From Proteobacteria bacterium UBA652 (GTDB taxonomy: Bacteria > Pseudomonadota > Gammaproteobacteria > Nitrosococcales > Methylophagaceae), in NCBI GenBank assembly GCA_002299915.1, contig DBOG01000040.1, positions 1-20,801 on the forward strand: a stretch of DNA of 20,801 nucleotides, in the 5' to 3' direction. Below the pieces are notes generated by a model. That model was given only the letters and a program-made list of their open reading frames with translations, made no database searches and was not told the origin of the DNA. Of the stretch, positions 14,878-20,801 are shown in pieces; position 1 is the first letter of the stretch, and each line of letters opens with the position of its first letter. Made by a program: the position numbers and the translations under genes.

Positions 14878-15693
14878 TTATTGTTTTAAAAACTTTAGAA
14901 TAATATCCGCGGGGATCAGGTAGCCATTCATTGAGCCATCTTTATGGCGACTGGCACGGTCAGTGGCATGATTGATGCCGACAACTTGTCCGAGTTGATT
15001 AAAAGTAGGGCCTCCGCTCATTCCCGAATCAATACAATCACTGGTGATAAAAGGTTCAATGGTTAAGCCTAAGCCAGGATCTGCTTTACTGCCTAATAAT
15101 TTTTCTTGGCGGATCCGTAATCTAGAGTTTGGAAATAATTCAGCATGATATAGCGCAATTTCGGGGGTCGGGAATCCAGTTACAAATAAGGTGGACTCTT
15201 TTTCTTGTATTTCTACGGACAAAATATCAGCCCCTCTTCCAATATCATCACGTGAAATTAATTGGTAAGCAGATAAATCAAGCGCTGGATCATCTTTGAT
15301 TCGATGTGCCCATAGGATACGATTTTGATGCAGCCTATCTGTTAGCTGCACCATCACAAGCTCTCGTCCACCCGTAACATGATATGCAGACAAGATAATA
15401 CCTTGGCGCCCGCGGACACGAATTAAGACTCCTGAACCATGGACAAAGAAAGGAGAGTTTGGCGCGATAGCTGGATCTTTTAGCGCTGAGGAAATACGAA
15501 CAATCGTATCAAGAGGCAATTTATCAAAACCAGCGCCAGCCTGTGGAGGCAGCTGTAAATCTAAGGGCGGGGCATTGCAATAAGTAGCGGCATAAGCTGT
15601 GGGAATAAGCATTATACCCAGTAGCAAGCCAATGCTTAGTATGCGTTGAAGTGATTGTTGTTTGCTAGAAGAAGCCTGCATGGCTTGCATCAT
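14878..15693 (-). CDS. Exported trypsin-like (S1 family) serine protease
   Basis: This 271-residue protein has an N-terminal basic stretch and a signal helix (about residues 17-35) with likely cleavage at AYA|A. The chymotrypsin-fold triad is readable: His105 in LSAYHVTGG, Asp139 in DPALDLSAY and Ser226 in DSGMSGGP. Two cysteines in the mature part, Cys39 and Cys220, could form a disulfide. No PDZ domain follows, so it is not DegP/HtrA; it is a single protease domain, probably periplasmic, with unknown substrate. Starts at 15690 and 15681 are also possible, with no decisive ribosome site. It is divergent from the chalcone-isomerase-like gene across about 110 bases and ends 113 bases before the oad operon. 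Confidence 0.85.
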   Translation of the reverse strand: MMQAMQASSSKQQSLQRILSIGLLLGIMLIPTAYAATYCNAPPLDLQLPPQAGAGFDKLPLDTIVRISSALKDPAIAPNSPFFVHGSGVLIRVRGRQGIILSAYHVTGGRELVMVQLTDRLHQNRILWAHRIKDDPALDLSAYQLISRDDIGRGADILSVEIQEKESTLFVTGFPTPEIALYHAELFPNSRLRIRQEKLLGSKADPGLGLTIEPFITSDCIDSGMSGGPTFNQLGQVVGINHATDRASRHKDGSMNGYLIPADIILKFLKQ

Positions 15694-15802
15694 AACATGA
15701 TTAAATTCAGAGAGACTCTAACAAGATGAGGCTAGATATGTGATAATTCAGGGATTAGTGATGATGAAATATGCAGCAAAAAATAAAAGGTAGAAAAGTA
15801 AG

Positions 15803-16360
15803 ATGCGGAAAACTTGTCTGGGTTTATTGGCAATGTTGATGATGCCATTGCCCGTGTTAGCCATTGAAATTGGTGGGATCACCTTGCCGGATGTAGTGCA
15901 ATCGGAACCAGAGTTAATGTTGAATGGTGCGGGGATCCGAACTAAATTTATCTTGAAGATTTATGTGGCAGGTTTATATCTTGTCGATAAAAATGATAAT
16001 GCAGCAAAAATTATTTCAGCAGAAGAACCGATGGCAATAAGATTACATATTCTGTCACCAAAGCTCACGTCTGAAAAACTGACCAAAGCGACAGAGATAG
16101 GATTTGATAATTCAACGGGTGGTAATGTCTCAGGGATTGCAGTGGAAATTGAACAGTTTCTAGCGGTTTTCTCGGATGAAATCAGCGTGGACGATGTGTT
16201 TCAATTTTTATATACGCCCGAAATAGGCACTATAGTGACGAAAAATGATTTAGAAATAACAATAATTGATTCTAGCGAGTTTAAAAAAGCATTGTTTGGC
16301 ATTTGGCTATCAGACAAACCTGCACAAGCGCACTTAAAAGGCGCATTATTAGGAAGATAA
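15803..16360 (+). CDS. Exported chalcone-isomerase-like domain protein
   Basis: This 185-residue protein has a signal peptide MRKTCLGLLAMLMMPLPVLA and a Chalcone_3-type domain. The domain shows LPDVV near the start, LNGAGIRTKFILKIYVAGLYL (about 40-60), and the family's C-terminal FKKALFGIWLSDKPAQAHLKGALLG (160-184, apart from the first residues). Bacterial members are periplasmic or secreted and mostly uncharacterised; the fold binds hydrophobic small molecules in relatives, but there is no evidence for flavonoid chemistry here. A purine-rich AAAGG lies upstream of the ATG. The peroxiredoxin gene follows after 126 bases with its own promoter-like sequence. Confidence 0.85.
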   Translation: MRKTCLGLLAMLMMPLPVLAIEIGGITLPDVVQSEPELMLNGAGIRTKFILKIYVAGLYLVDKNDNAAKIISAEEPMAIRLHILSPKLTSEKLTKATEIGFDNSTGGNVSGIAVEIEQFLAVFSDEISVDDVFQFLYTPEIGTIVTKNDLEITIIDSSEFKKALFGIWLSDKPAQAHLKGALLGR

Positions 16361-16400
16361 ATAAATAATATTTCAGCATAATCCTGATAATAATATGGCG

Positions 16401-16406
16401 TATAAT
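16401..16406 (+). promoter_or_regulatory. Candidate -10 box for the peroxiredoxin gene
   Basis: A perfect TATAAT lies 80 bases before the start codon in an AT-rich gap. No good -35 sequence is found at normal spacing, so an activator may be needed if it is used. A small dyad GCCAT-N7-ATGGC (16441-16457) lies between it and the ribosome site TAGGAG. Confidence 0.35.
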
Positions 16407-16486
16407 TTGATAAGATGAAATGATAAATGCAGAATTGGAAGCCATCCATAAAATGGCAATTTATTAATATTTAGGAGTAAGTTCAG

Positions 16487-17086
16487 ATGAGTGTTTTAGT
16501 GACTAAAAAAGCCCCCAAAATTTCAGCAGTAGCGGTAATGGCGGATGGTACAATTAACGAAGAGTTTTCATTAGCAGATTATAAAGGACAATATATTGTT
16601 CTGTTCTTTTACCCATTAGATTTTACGTTTGTATGTCCGTCTGAAATTTTGGCGCACAATAGCCGGGTTGCAGAATTCAAAAAGCGTGGCGTACAAGTAA
16701 TCGGTATTTCAATTGATTCACAGTTTACCCATTTAGCATGGCGCAATACGGCGGTTGATAAAGGCGGCATTGGCCCAATTGATTTTCCATTGGTTGCGGA
16801 TATTAAGCATAAAATCATGAAAAAATATGGCATTGTACATCCAGCGGGTGTGGCATTGCGTGGTTCATTCCTGATCGATAAAGAAGGCATTGTACGTAGC
16901 CAGATAGTTAATGATTTGCCATTGGGTCGTGAAGTAGATGAAATGTTGCGCTTAGTGGATGCTCTACAATTCCATGAAGAGCATGGCGAAGTCTGCCCTG
17001 CGGGCTGGCAGAAAGGTGATGAAGGGATGAAGGCCGATGCGGATGGCGTGGCTGATTACCTAGCAAAACATGGCGACAAGTTGTAA
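16487..17086 (+). CDS. Typical 2-Cys peroxiredoxin (AhpC/Prx1 type)
   Basis: This 199-residue cytoplasmic thiol peroxidase reduces hydrogen peroxide and organic hydroperoxides. The peroxidatic Cys50 is in DFTFVCPSE and the resolving Cys170 in GEVCPAGW, so it forms intersubunit disulfides as in the Prx1 subgroup. It has GGIG at 93-96, part of the motif linked to over-oxidation sensitivity, but ends YLAKHGDKL without the companion YF motif. The reductant (thioredoxin or AhpF) is not encoded nearby. It has a strong AGGAG ribosome site and is followed by the bidirectional terminator at 17108-17145. Confidence 0.95.
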   Translation: MSVLVTKKAPKISAVAVMADGTINEEFSLADYKGQYIVLFFYPLDFTFVCPSEILAHNSRVAEFKKRGVQVIGISIDSQFTHLAWRNTAVDKGGIGPIDFPLVADIKHKIMKKYGIVHPAGVALRGSFLIDKEGIVRSQIVNDLPLGREVDEMLRLVDALQFHEEHGEVCPAGWQKGDEGMKADADGVADYLAKHGDKL

Positions 17087-17107
17087 ATAAAGCCAAGTTA
17101 GCTAAAC

Positions 17108-17145
17108 AAAAAAGCCCTGTATGAAAATTCATACAGGGCTTTTTT
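17108..17145. terminator. Bidirectional rho-independent terminator
   Basis: An 18-bp perfect stem (17108-17125 with 17128-17145) surrounds the core AGCCCTGTATGAA, with an A run on the left and a T run on the right. It therefore has a U tract in both directions and serves both the peroxiredoxin gene (+) and dksA (-), which converge on it. The innermost pairs must open to make a normal loop. Confidence 0.93.
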
Positions 17146-17162
17146 ATATATACAATCTTTAT

Positions 17163-17594
17163 TTAAGCTTGGTTCTTCTCACGCTTCTCTGCTAACTCTT
17201 TGCAATCAATGCATAGTGTGGCAGTCGGTCGCGCTTCTAATCGACGAATGCCAATGTCTTCACCACAACTTTCACAGAAGCCATAATCGTGGCTATCGAG
17301 ATCATCGAGAGAGGAGCCTATTTTTTTGATTAACTTACGCTCGCGATCACGCGTACGAAGCTCCAAAGTGAACTCTTCTTCTTGTGTTGCGCGATCATTG
17401 GGATCGGGAAAATTGGCCGCATCATCCTGCATGTGATGCACCGTGCGCTCGACTTCGTCGATTAGTTCGGATTTCCAATTTTGTAAAATAGAACGGAAAT
17501 GTGCAACTTGTGCATCATTCATATATTCTTCGTTTGCGGTACCAGCATAAGGTGTGAATTTAGCATGTGTTCCGGAAGATGTGTTTTCAGTCAT
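17163..17594 (-). CDS. dksA: RNA polymerase-binding transcription factor DksA
   Basis: This 143-residue protein binds the RNA polymerase secondary channel and, with ppGpp, mediates the stringent response. The coiled-coil tip DPNDRATQEEEF carries the functional DxxDxA motif. The C4 zinc finger CESCGEDIGIRRLEARPTA...CIDC is almost identical to that of E. coli. The frame stays open to a TTG at 17600, but the ATG at 17594 (MTENTSSG) is the likely start. It is divergent from cbbY, with a good minus-strand promoter (-35 TTGCAA, -10 TATAAA, 17 bases apart) and ends at the bidirectional terminator. Confidence 0.97.
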   Translation of the reverse strand: MTENTSSGTHAKFTPYAGTANEEYMNDAQVAHFRSILQNWKSELIDEVERTVHHMQDDAANFPDPNDRATQEEEFTLELRTRDRERKLIKKIGSSLDDLDSHDYGFCESCGEDIGIRRLEARPTATLCIDCKELAEKREKNQA

Positions 17595-17632
17595 ATCCAA
17601 AAAGTCTCACAACAGTTAAAATCTTAGGCGGT

Positions 17633-17661
17633 TTTATATCAAAAGAAGTTCACATTTGCAA
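17633..17661 (-). promoter_or_regulatory. Candidate sigma-70 promoter for dksA
   Basis: On the minus strand TTGCAA (17656-17661) and TATAAA (17633-17638) are separated by exactly 17 bases, about 40 bases before the dksA ATG. TTGCAA is its own reverse complement, so it could also act as a -35 for the plus-strand TATAAT at 17682-17687, though 20 bases away. Confidence 0.55.
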
Positions 17662-17675
17662 AAAAAACATGTGAA
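17649..17675. promoter_or_regulatory. 7-bp inverted repeat in the dksA/cbbY divergent promoter (possible operator)
   Basis: TTCACAT (17649-17655) and ATGTGAA (17669-17675) are perfect inverted repeats 13 bases apart, flanking the shared TTGCAA. A protein bound here would cover the dksA -35 and sit just upstream of the cbbY -10. The half-sites are in the opposite order to a CRP site (TGTGA-N6-TCACA), so I do not assign it to CRP. Confidence 0.4.
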
Positions 17676-17681
17676 AATAAA

Positions 17682-17687
17682 TATAAT
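17682..17687 (+). promoter_or_regulatory. Candidate -10 box for cbbY-greB
   Basis: A perfect TATAAT lies 28 bases before the GTG start of the cbbY gene. The -35 is weak at this spacing; the closest, TTGCAA, is 20 bases upstream. Confidence 0.4.
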
Positions 17688-17715
17688 TAATATACAAAAT
17701 TAACGGGAGAAGACA

Positions 17716-18483
17716 GTGGCACAACTAAAAGCATTACTTTTTGATGTCGATGGAACGATGGCAGAAACAGAACGAGATGGACATCGAGTGGCGTTTAATT
17801 GCGCATTTAAAGAGTTAGGCCTAGATTGGGAGTGGGATGATGCCTTATATGGCCAGTTATTAACAATTACAGGTGGTAAAGAGCGCTTGCGCTACTATCT
17901 TGATAGCTTTAATACGGATTTTGAATATGGCGGTGATTTAGATGCCTTAATTAAAGATCTACACGCGAGGAAAACAAAACATTATGTTGCGCAATTAGAG
18001 AATAGTGCCTTGAGTTTACGTCCTGGTATAGAACGATTGATCTTAGAAGCAAAATCAGCGGGGTTACGGTTAGCGATTGTGACGACTACCACACCCGCCA
18101 ATGTGACGGCATTGGTTAGCAACACATTAGGCAAAGAAGCTTTGGATTGGTTTGAATGCATCGCGGCTGGCGATGTGGTGCCAGCAAAAAAACCCGCGCC
18201 AGATATTTATGATTATTGTTTAGCCCAAATGAATCTCGATGCAGCAGAATGTATTGTGTTTGAAGATTCGGGTAATGGAGTGAAATCATCGCTGGCCGCT
18301 AATTTGCCGACTGTGGTTACCCAGAACGGCTATACGGCAGAAGATGATTTCTCAGGTGCGCTGATTGTGCTCGATCATTTAGGCGAACCTGCTTTACCGT
18401 GTAACGTGATTGTGGGTGAATCTTTAGGCGCACCTTATGTCTCTGTTGCAGTATTGCAGGATTTACATCAGAAAGTAAGCTAA
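17716..18483 (+). CDS. HAD-family phosphatase, CbbY-like
   Basis: This 255-residue cytoplasmic HAD hydrolase has the CbbY opening FDVDGTMAETERDGHRVAF, with nucleophile Asp10 and acid/base Asp12. Motif II is IVTTTT (121-126), motif III is Lys158/Lys159 in VPAKKP, and motif IV is FEDSGNG (182-188). CbbY-type enzymes dephosphorylate xylulose-1,5-bisphosphate, an inhibitor of Rubisco. Related HADs act on other sugar phosphates, so without Rubisco genes in view the substrate is uncertain. It starts at a GTG with GGGAGA five bases upstream; no ATG gives the full motif I. greB follows 7 bases later, so the two are probably co-transcribed. Confidence 0.88.
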   Translation: MAQLKALLFDVDGTMAETERDGHRVAFNCAFKELGLDWEWDDALYGQLLTITGGKERLRYYLDSFNTDFEYGGDLDALIKDLHARKTKHYVAQLENSALSLRPGIERLILEAKSAGLRLAIVTTTTPANVTALVSNTLGKEALDWFECIAAGDVVPAKKPAPDIYDYCLAQMNLDAAECIVFEDSGNGVKSSLAANLPTVVTQNGYTAEDDFSGALIVLDHLGEPALPCNVIVGESLGAPYVSVAVLQDLHQKVS

Positions 18484-18490
18484 GTTCACG

Positions 18491-18982
18491 ATGGCATTTA
18501 AACCTAAGCCAGAGCCTAAATCGCCTTATATTACGCGTGATGGCTTCATAGCCCTGCAAATAGAGTTAAAAGGCATCTGGGAACGTCGTAGAGAAGTGGT
18601 GAAGGCCTTATCTGCAGCAGCAGCAGAAGGGGATAGGTCGGAGAACGCTGAGTATATTTATCGTAAGAAAGAATTACGGGGTTTGGATCGGCGTATTCGA
18701 TATTTGCAAAAGCGCATGCCCGATTTAATCGTGATTGAAAATCAGCCATCTGATCCGAATAAGATTTTTTTTGCGGCAATCGTTACATTGGAAAAAGAAG
18801 ATAATGACGAAACGGTTTGTTATCGCATTGTTGGCTCTGATGAAACGGATCATACCAAAGGTTATATCAGCATTGATTCACCGCTGGCTAAGGCACTATT
18901 GGGCAAACAAGTAGATGATGAAGCGTCGGTTACGGTAGAAGGCGTTAAGACACAGTATTTTGTGATTGAGATTGTGTATTAG
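18491..18982 (+). CDS. greB: Transcription elongation factor GreB
   Basis: This 163-residue factor enters the RNA polymerase secondary channel and stimulates cleavage of backtracked RNA. The N-terminal coiled coil runs to about residue 80 and has the tip sequence AAAEGDRSENAEY; Asp48 and Glu51 match the catalytic acidic pair. The stretch YRKKELRGLDRRIRYLQKR (58-76) is GreB-type rather than GreA-type. A C-terminal FKBP-like domain completes it. It begins 7 bases after the CbbY-like gene without a strong ribosome site, suggesting coupling. It lies near dksA, whose product competes for the same channel. Confidence 0.95.
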   Translation: MAFKPKPEPKSPYITRDGFIALQIELKGIWERRREVVKALSAAAAEGDRSENAEYIYRKKELRGLDRRIRYLQKRMPDLIVIENQPSDPNKIFFAAIVTLEKEDNDETVCYRIVGSDETDHTKGYISIDSPLAKALLGKQVDDEASVTVEGVKTQYFVIEIVY

Positions 18983-19058
18983 TTTGGTTAGTTACCTTTA
19001 CGGTATGTGAGAATATAATTCATGACGCTTAAAAGTGGTCGCTGCCGCCGGGCGTTCA

Positions 19059-19082
19059 TTTCTTTTGCATGCCCAAAAGAAA
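19059..19082. repeat. REP-like palindromic intergenic repeat
   Basis: TTTCTTTTG (19059-19067) and CAAAAGAAA (19074-19082) form a perfect 9-bp inverted repeat with a 6-base loop, in the gap between greB and the membrane-protein remnant. The surrounding bases, about 19036-19120, are more GC-rich than the neighbours. I recall very similar TTTCTTTTG/CAAAAGAAA palindromes scattered between genes in other gammaproteobacteria. No second copy is in this window, so its repeat nature here is from memory. It could also help terminate greB transcription. Confidence 0.5.
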
Positions 19083-19125
19083 CAGAATCAAAGCGGGGCT
19101 GCTTGGAGCCGACTAGAGAAGCTGA

Positions 19126-19540
19126 CTATGATTTTCTTTTCCAATAACCGAGTTTGAGTTTTTTAGCTGTTTTGATGACGACCTTAGGATAATCTGTAAT
19201 GAGCAGGTAAAATATGAACACTATCAAGGGGCTCGAAATTAGAAGAAACCAACTTGATATTACATACCAACTTTGATGTTCGAAACTTGATTGAAGTGCT
19301 ACTGCCTCATAGGCGCTTACAACAAATAAATAGCCCATAAAAGCCATTGCAACTATGGCAATATAATAGGCAGGGACAAATAATCGTTTTTTAATTAAAA
19401 GCCAAAGAGATTAAAAGATCGATGAGTGGTGTCTTTGAACATGGAGAGCCTGAGATGAATAAATTGTTAATCAGCTGCATGAAGAAAGATAATAAAAATA
19501 GAATGGCGAATACTCTGTAAAAGGTCGGTTTCATTCTCAT
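19126..19540 (-). pseudogene. Small membrane protein gene with a one-base frameshift
   Basis: Two minus-strand frames read as one membrane protein of about 137 residues. The first starts at the ATG at 19540 (or 19534), gives MRMKPTFYRVFAILFLLSFF and a polar loop with one Cys, and stops at 19391-19393 after 49 codons. The second frame is open from 19410 to 19126, encodes KKRLFVPAYYIAIVAMAF and later a second long hydrophobic helix, and ends in a basic tail. It lacks its own good start; the first ATG in frame, 19347, lies inside a hydrophobic segment. Removing one T from TTTT or TTT between 19391 and 19410 joins the frames. Three to four membrane segments result. The ATG overlaps the stop of the upstream DUF2130 gene as ATGA, so it was translated with it. 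I do not recognise the family with confidence; the layout loosely recalls DUF2569. A sequencing error is possible. Confidence 0.65.
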
Positions 19541-20787
19541 TCTTCCGTAATATCAATCGGTAATTCTAAAGTCGGTACGGACTGTACGGCATTACCTGCA
19601 ATACCCTTAATCGATCCATACATTTCAGTGGTGTTGAGGAGGACTTTTTGGAGTTGTTTTTCGCGCTGCTTCCAGAGGCGCGCCATCGCGCGCTTTTCGG
19701 TATCTAGATCGGTTTGCATTTGGCTGAATCCATCAACGATGGCTTCGATTTGCAGGCTAAACTCATTGCTGGTGAGAAAATCATAGAGCATACCCATTTT
19801 ATCGCCTTTGTTTTCTTGGGTGATGATGGCAGTGCTGAGGCGGATCAGCGATTCACGGAGTACGGCGCAGAGGGCTTTGAATTCATCAAATGAGCAGATC
19901 CAAATGCCTTCGCGCAAGCCCATGCGATCCATATCTAAAGGCATGGTCTCGGTAACCAAGACACCGATATCTGCATTTTTATCTTTGATGTCATTTTTGA
20001 ATTTGGCGATCCAATCGGCTTGGAAGGATTTAGTGCGCTTGCTTTCATAATAAATGGTGCCGCAGTTTTGATGGGCGCGGGTATGTACGATTTGCAGGCA
20101 ATCGGCACCGCGAGCCCCTTTTTTAATTTCTTCGATGGTGTCGAGTGGAAAATTTTCAGCTAGCCACTCTTCGATAGCAAGTTCTTGGGTTTCACCTTGC
20201 AGCTGCATGGAACCTTGTTCTTGTTTGCGCTTCATTTCTTCTGTGAGGTTTTTTTGGTCATTTAGCTGTTTTTCTAGTTCTTTGAATTTAAGCTCATTTT
20301 TATCCGCTTCTGATTTCTGAATCTTCTCACGCTCTACAACGATCTGCTGGTTTAATTTTTTTTCAGATTCTGCCAAGATACTGGTGTGTAATTCATCCTT
20401 CTCTCGCTGTAATTTTGCAAGATCTGCTTGGGCTTGATGTAGGCCTTTTAGCTTGTCAGACTTTTCTTTAACTTCATCTTCTAATGATTTGAATTTTATA
20501 TTATTTTCTTCTTTTAAACTAAGCTTAAGTGCTTTTTTAAGCTCCGCTTCTTTTTGCTGCAGGCCAGCTTGAATAGCTTGATTTACCTGTTGAGATTGCG
20601 TTTGTTTTTCTTGTTCTAATATTGCTTGTTGTGTAGCTAGATCGGTTTGTTGAGTTTGGATTTTAGCTTGCTCTTTTGCCAGTGCATCATGGTATTGCTG
20701 CTTCAGTTCAGCATCGACTTGTTGATGTAATAAATCATTAACATCGATACCATGGCCACAGTTAGGGCAGTTAATTTGATTGCTCAT
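19537..20787 (-). CDS. DUF2130 protein: zinc ribbon, coiled coil and PD-(D/E)XK-like domain
   Basis: This 416-residue protein has three parts. An N-terminal CPNCGHGIDV motif (Cys7, Cys10) resembles half a zinc ribbon. Residues 25-200 are a long Gln/Lys/Glu-rich coiled coil. The C-terminal DUF2130 domain (about 200-370) contains LAIEEWLAENFP, GADCLQIV and YYESKRTKSFQADW. Glu206, Asp229 and Glu248-x-Lys250 are spaced like the core of a PD-(D/E)XK nuclease. That reading is mine from the sequence, not a proven activity. The start has AAGGA eight bases upstream. The final TGA overlaps the start of the frameshifted membrane-protein gene. No partner gene of a known defence or repair system is in view. 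DUF2130 proteins are widespread and uncharacterised as far as I know. Confidence 0.85.
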   Translation of the reverse strand: MSNQINCPNCGHGIDVNDLLHQQVDAELKQQYHDALAKEQAKIQTQQTDLATQQAILEQEKQTQSQQVNQAIQAGLQQKEAELKKALKLSLKEENNIKFKSLEDEVKEKSDKLKGLHQAQADLAKLQREKDELHTSILAESEKKLNQQIVVEREKIQKSEADKNELKFKELEKQLNDQKNLTEEMKRKQEQGSMQLQGETQELAIEEWLAENFPLDTIEEIKKGARGADCLQIVHTRAHQNCGTIYYESKRTKSFQADWIAKFKNDIKDKNADIGVLVTETMPLDMDRMGLREGIWICSFDEFKALCAVLRESLIRLSTAIITQENKGDKMGMLYDFLTSNEFSLQIEAIVDGFSQMQTDLDTEKRAMARLWKQREKQLQKVLLNTTEMYGSIKGIAGNAVQSVPTLELPIDITEE

Positions 20788-20801
20788 AATAATATTCCTT
20801 T

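Noticed and set aside
16441..16457. Second copy of the TGCCAT/ATGGCA operator near the peroxiredoxin gene
   Set aside because: It shares only the GCCAT/ATGGC core, with a 7-base rather than 3-base spacer, so it is not the same site.
17649..17675. CRP/FNR site in the dksA-cbbY region
   Set aside because: Half-sites are in the wrong order (TCACA then TGTGA) and 13 bases apart; no TTGAT-N4-ATCAA is present.
19126..19347. Independent 73-residue membrane protein starting at 19347
   Set aside because: Its start lies within a hydrophobic segment, the frame is open further upstream, and it continues the protein begun at 19540 once one base is removed.
19387..19411. Programmed -1 frameshift at the AAAAAAC heptamer joining the two membrane-protein frames
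   Set aside because: The first frame already stops at TAA just before the heptamer, and the frames differ by +1, so slippage at this heptamer cannot join them.

Overview
The window is chromosomal DNA from a moderately AT-rich gammaproteobacterium. DksA, GreB, PepN, an OadGAB sodium pump, a UbiH/UbiM-type hydroxylase and the mrp-dcd gene pair all resemble gammaproteobacterial families. I cannot resolve the order or genus. Coding density is high and most genes are housekeeping. I see no rRNA, tRNA, CRISPR array, intact insertion sequence or prophage.

Layout, left to right. An AEC-family permease (218-1135, +) runs tail to tail into a minus-strand pair: group II truncated haemoglobin followed by a stand-alone CinA/MoaB-like domain (1114-2284). 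A short divergent promoter region separates these from mrp/apbC and dcd (2378-4048, +). A 141-bp imperfect palindrome then begins at the dcd stop codon and ends just before a promoter for dapD (lysine and peptidoglycan precursor synthesis). Next come a UbiM-like FAD monooxygenase and an exported protein that ends in a dockerin-type calcium loop. A stand-alone YqfO/NIF3-like domain, pepN and a HIT-family protein follow as a tight run (8135-11514, +).

On the opposite strand, oadG-oadA-oadB (14764-11511) encode a biotin-dependent Na+-translocating oxaloacetate decarboxylase. It is preceded by an extended -10 promoter and a leader hairpin, and its 3' end overlaps the HIT gene by 4 bp. An exported trypsin-like protease (-) is divergent from an exported chalcone-isomerase-like protein (+), which is followed by a typical 2-Cys peroxiredoxin. 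A perfect 18-bp hairpin with T runs on both strands terminates both the peroxiredoxin gene and the convergent dksA. dksA is divergent from cbbY-greB across a compact promoter with an inverted repeat, so two RNA polymerase secondary-channel regulators lie either side of a CbbY-type phosphatase.

The right end is the least ordinary part. A minus-strand gene (20787-19537) encodes a zinc-ribbon/coiled-coil/DUF2130 protein with residues that look like a PD-(D/E)XK nuclease core. Its stop codon overlaps, as ATGA, the start of a small membrane protein whose reading frame is broken by one nucleotide. A REP-like palindrome lies between that pair and greB.

Best candidates for follow-up are the 141-bp palindrome, the DUF2130 plus frameshifted membrane-protein operon, and the dockerin-ended exported protein. 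I found no complete, clearly novel multi-gene system, and several regulatory calls rest only on short motifs.
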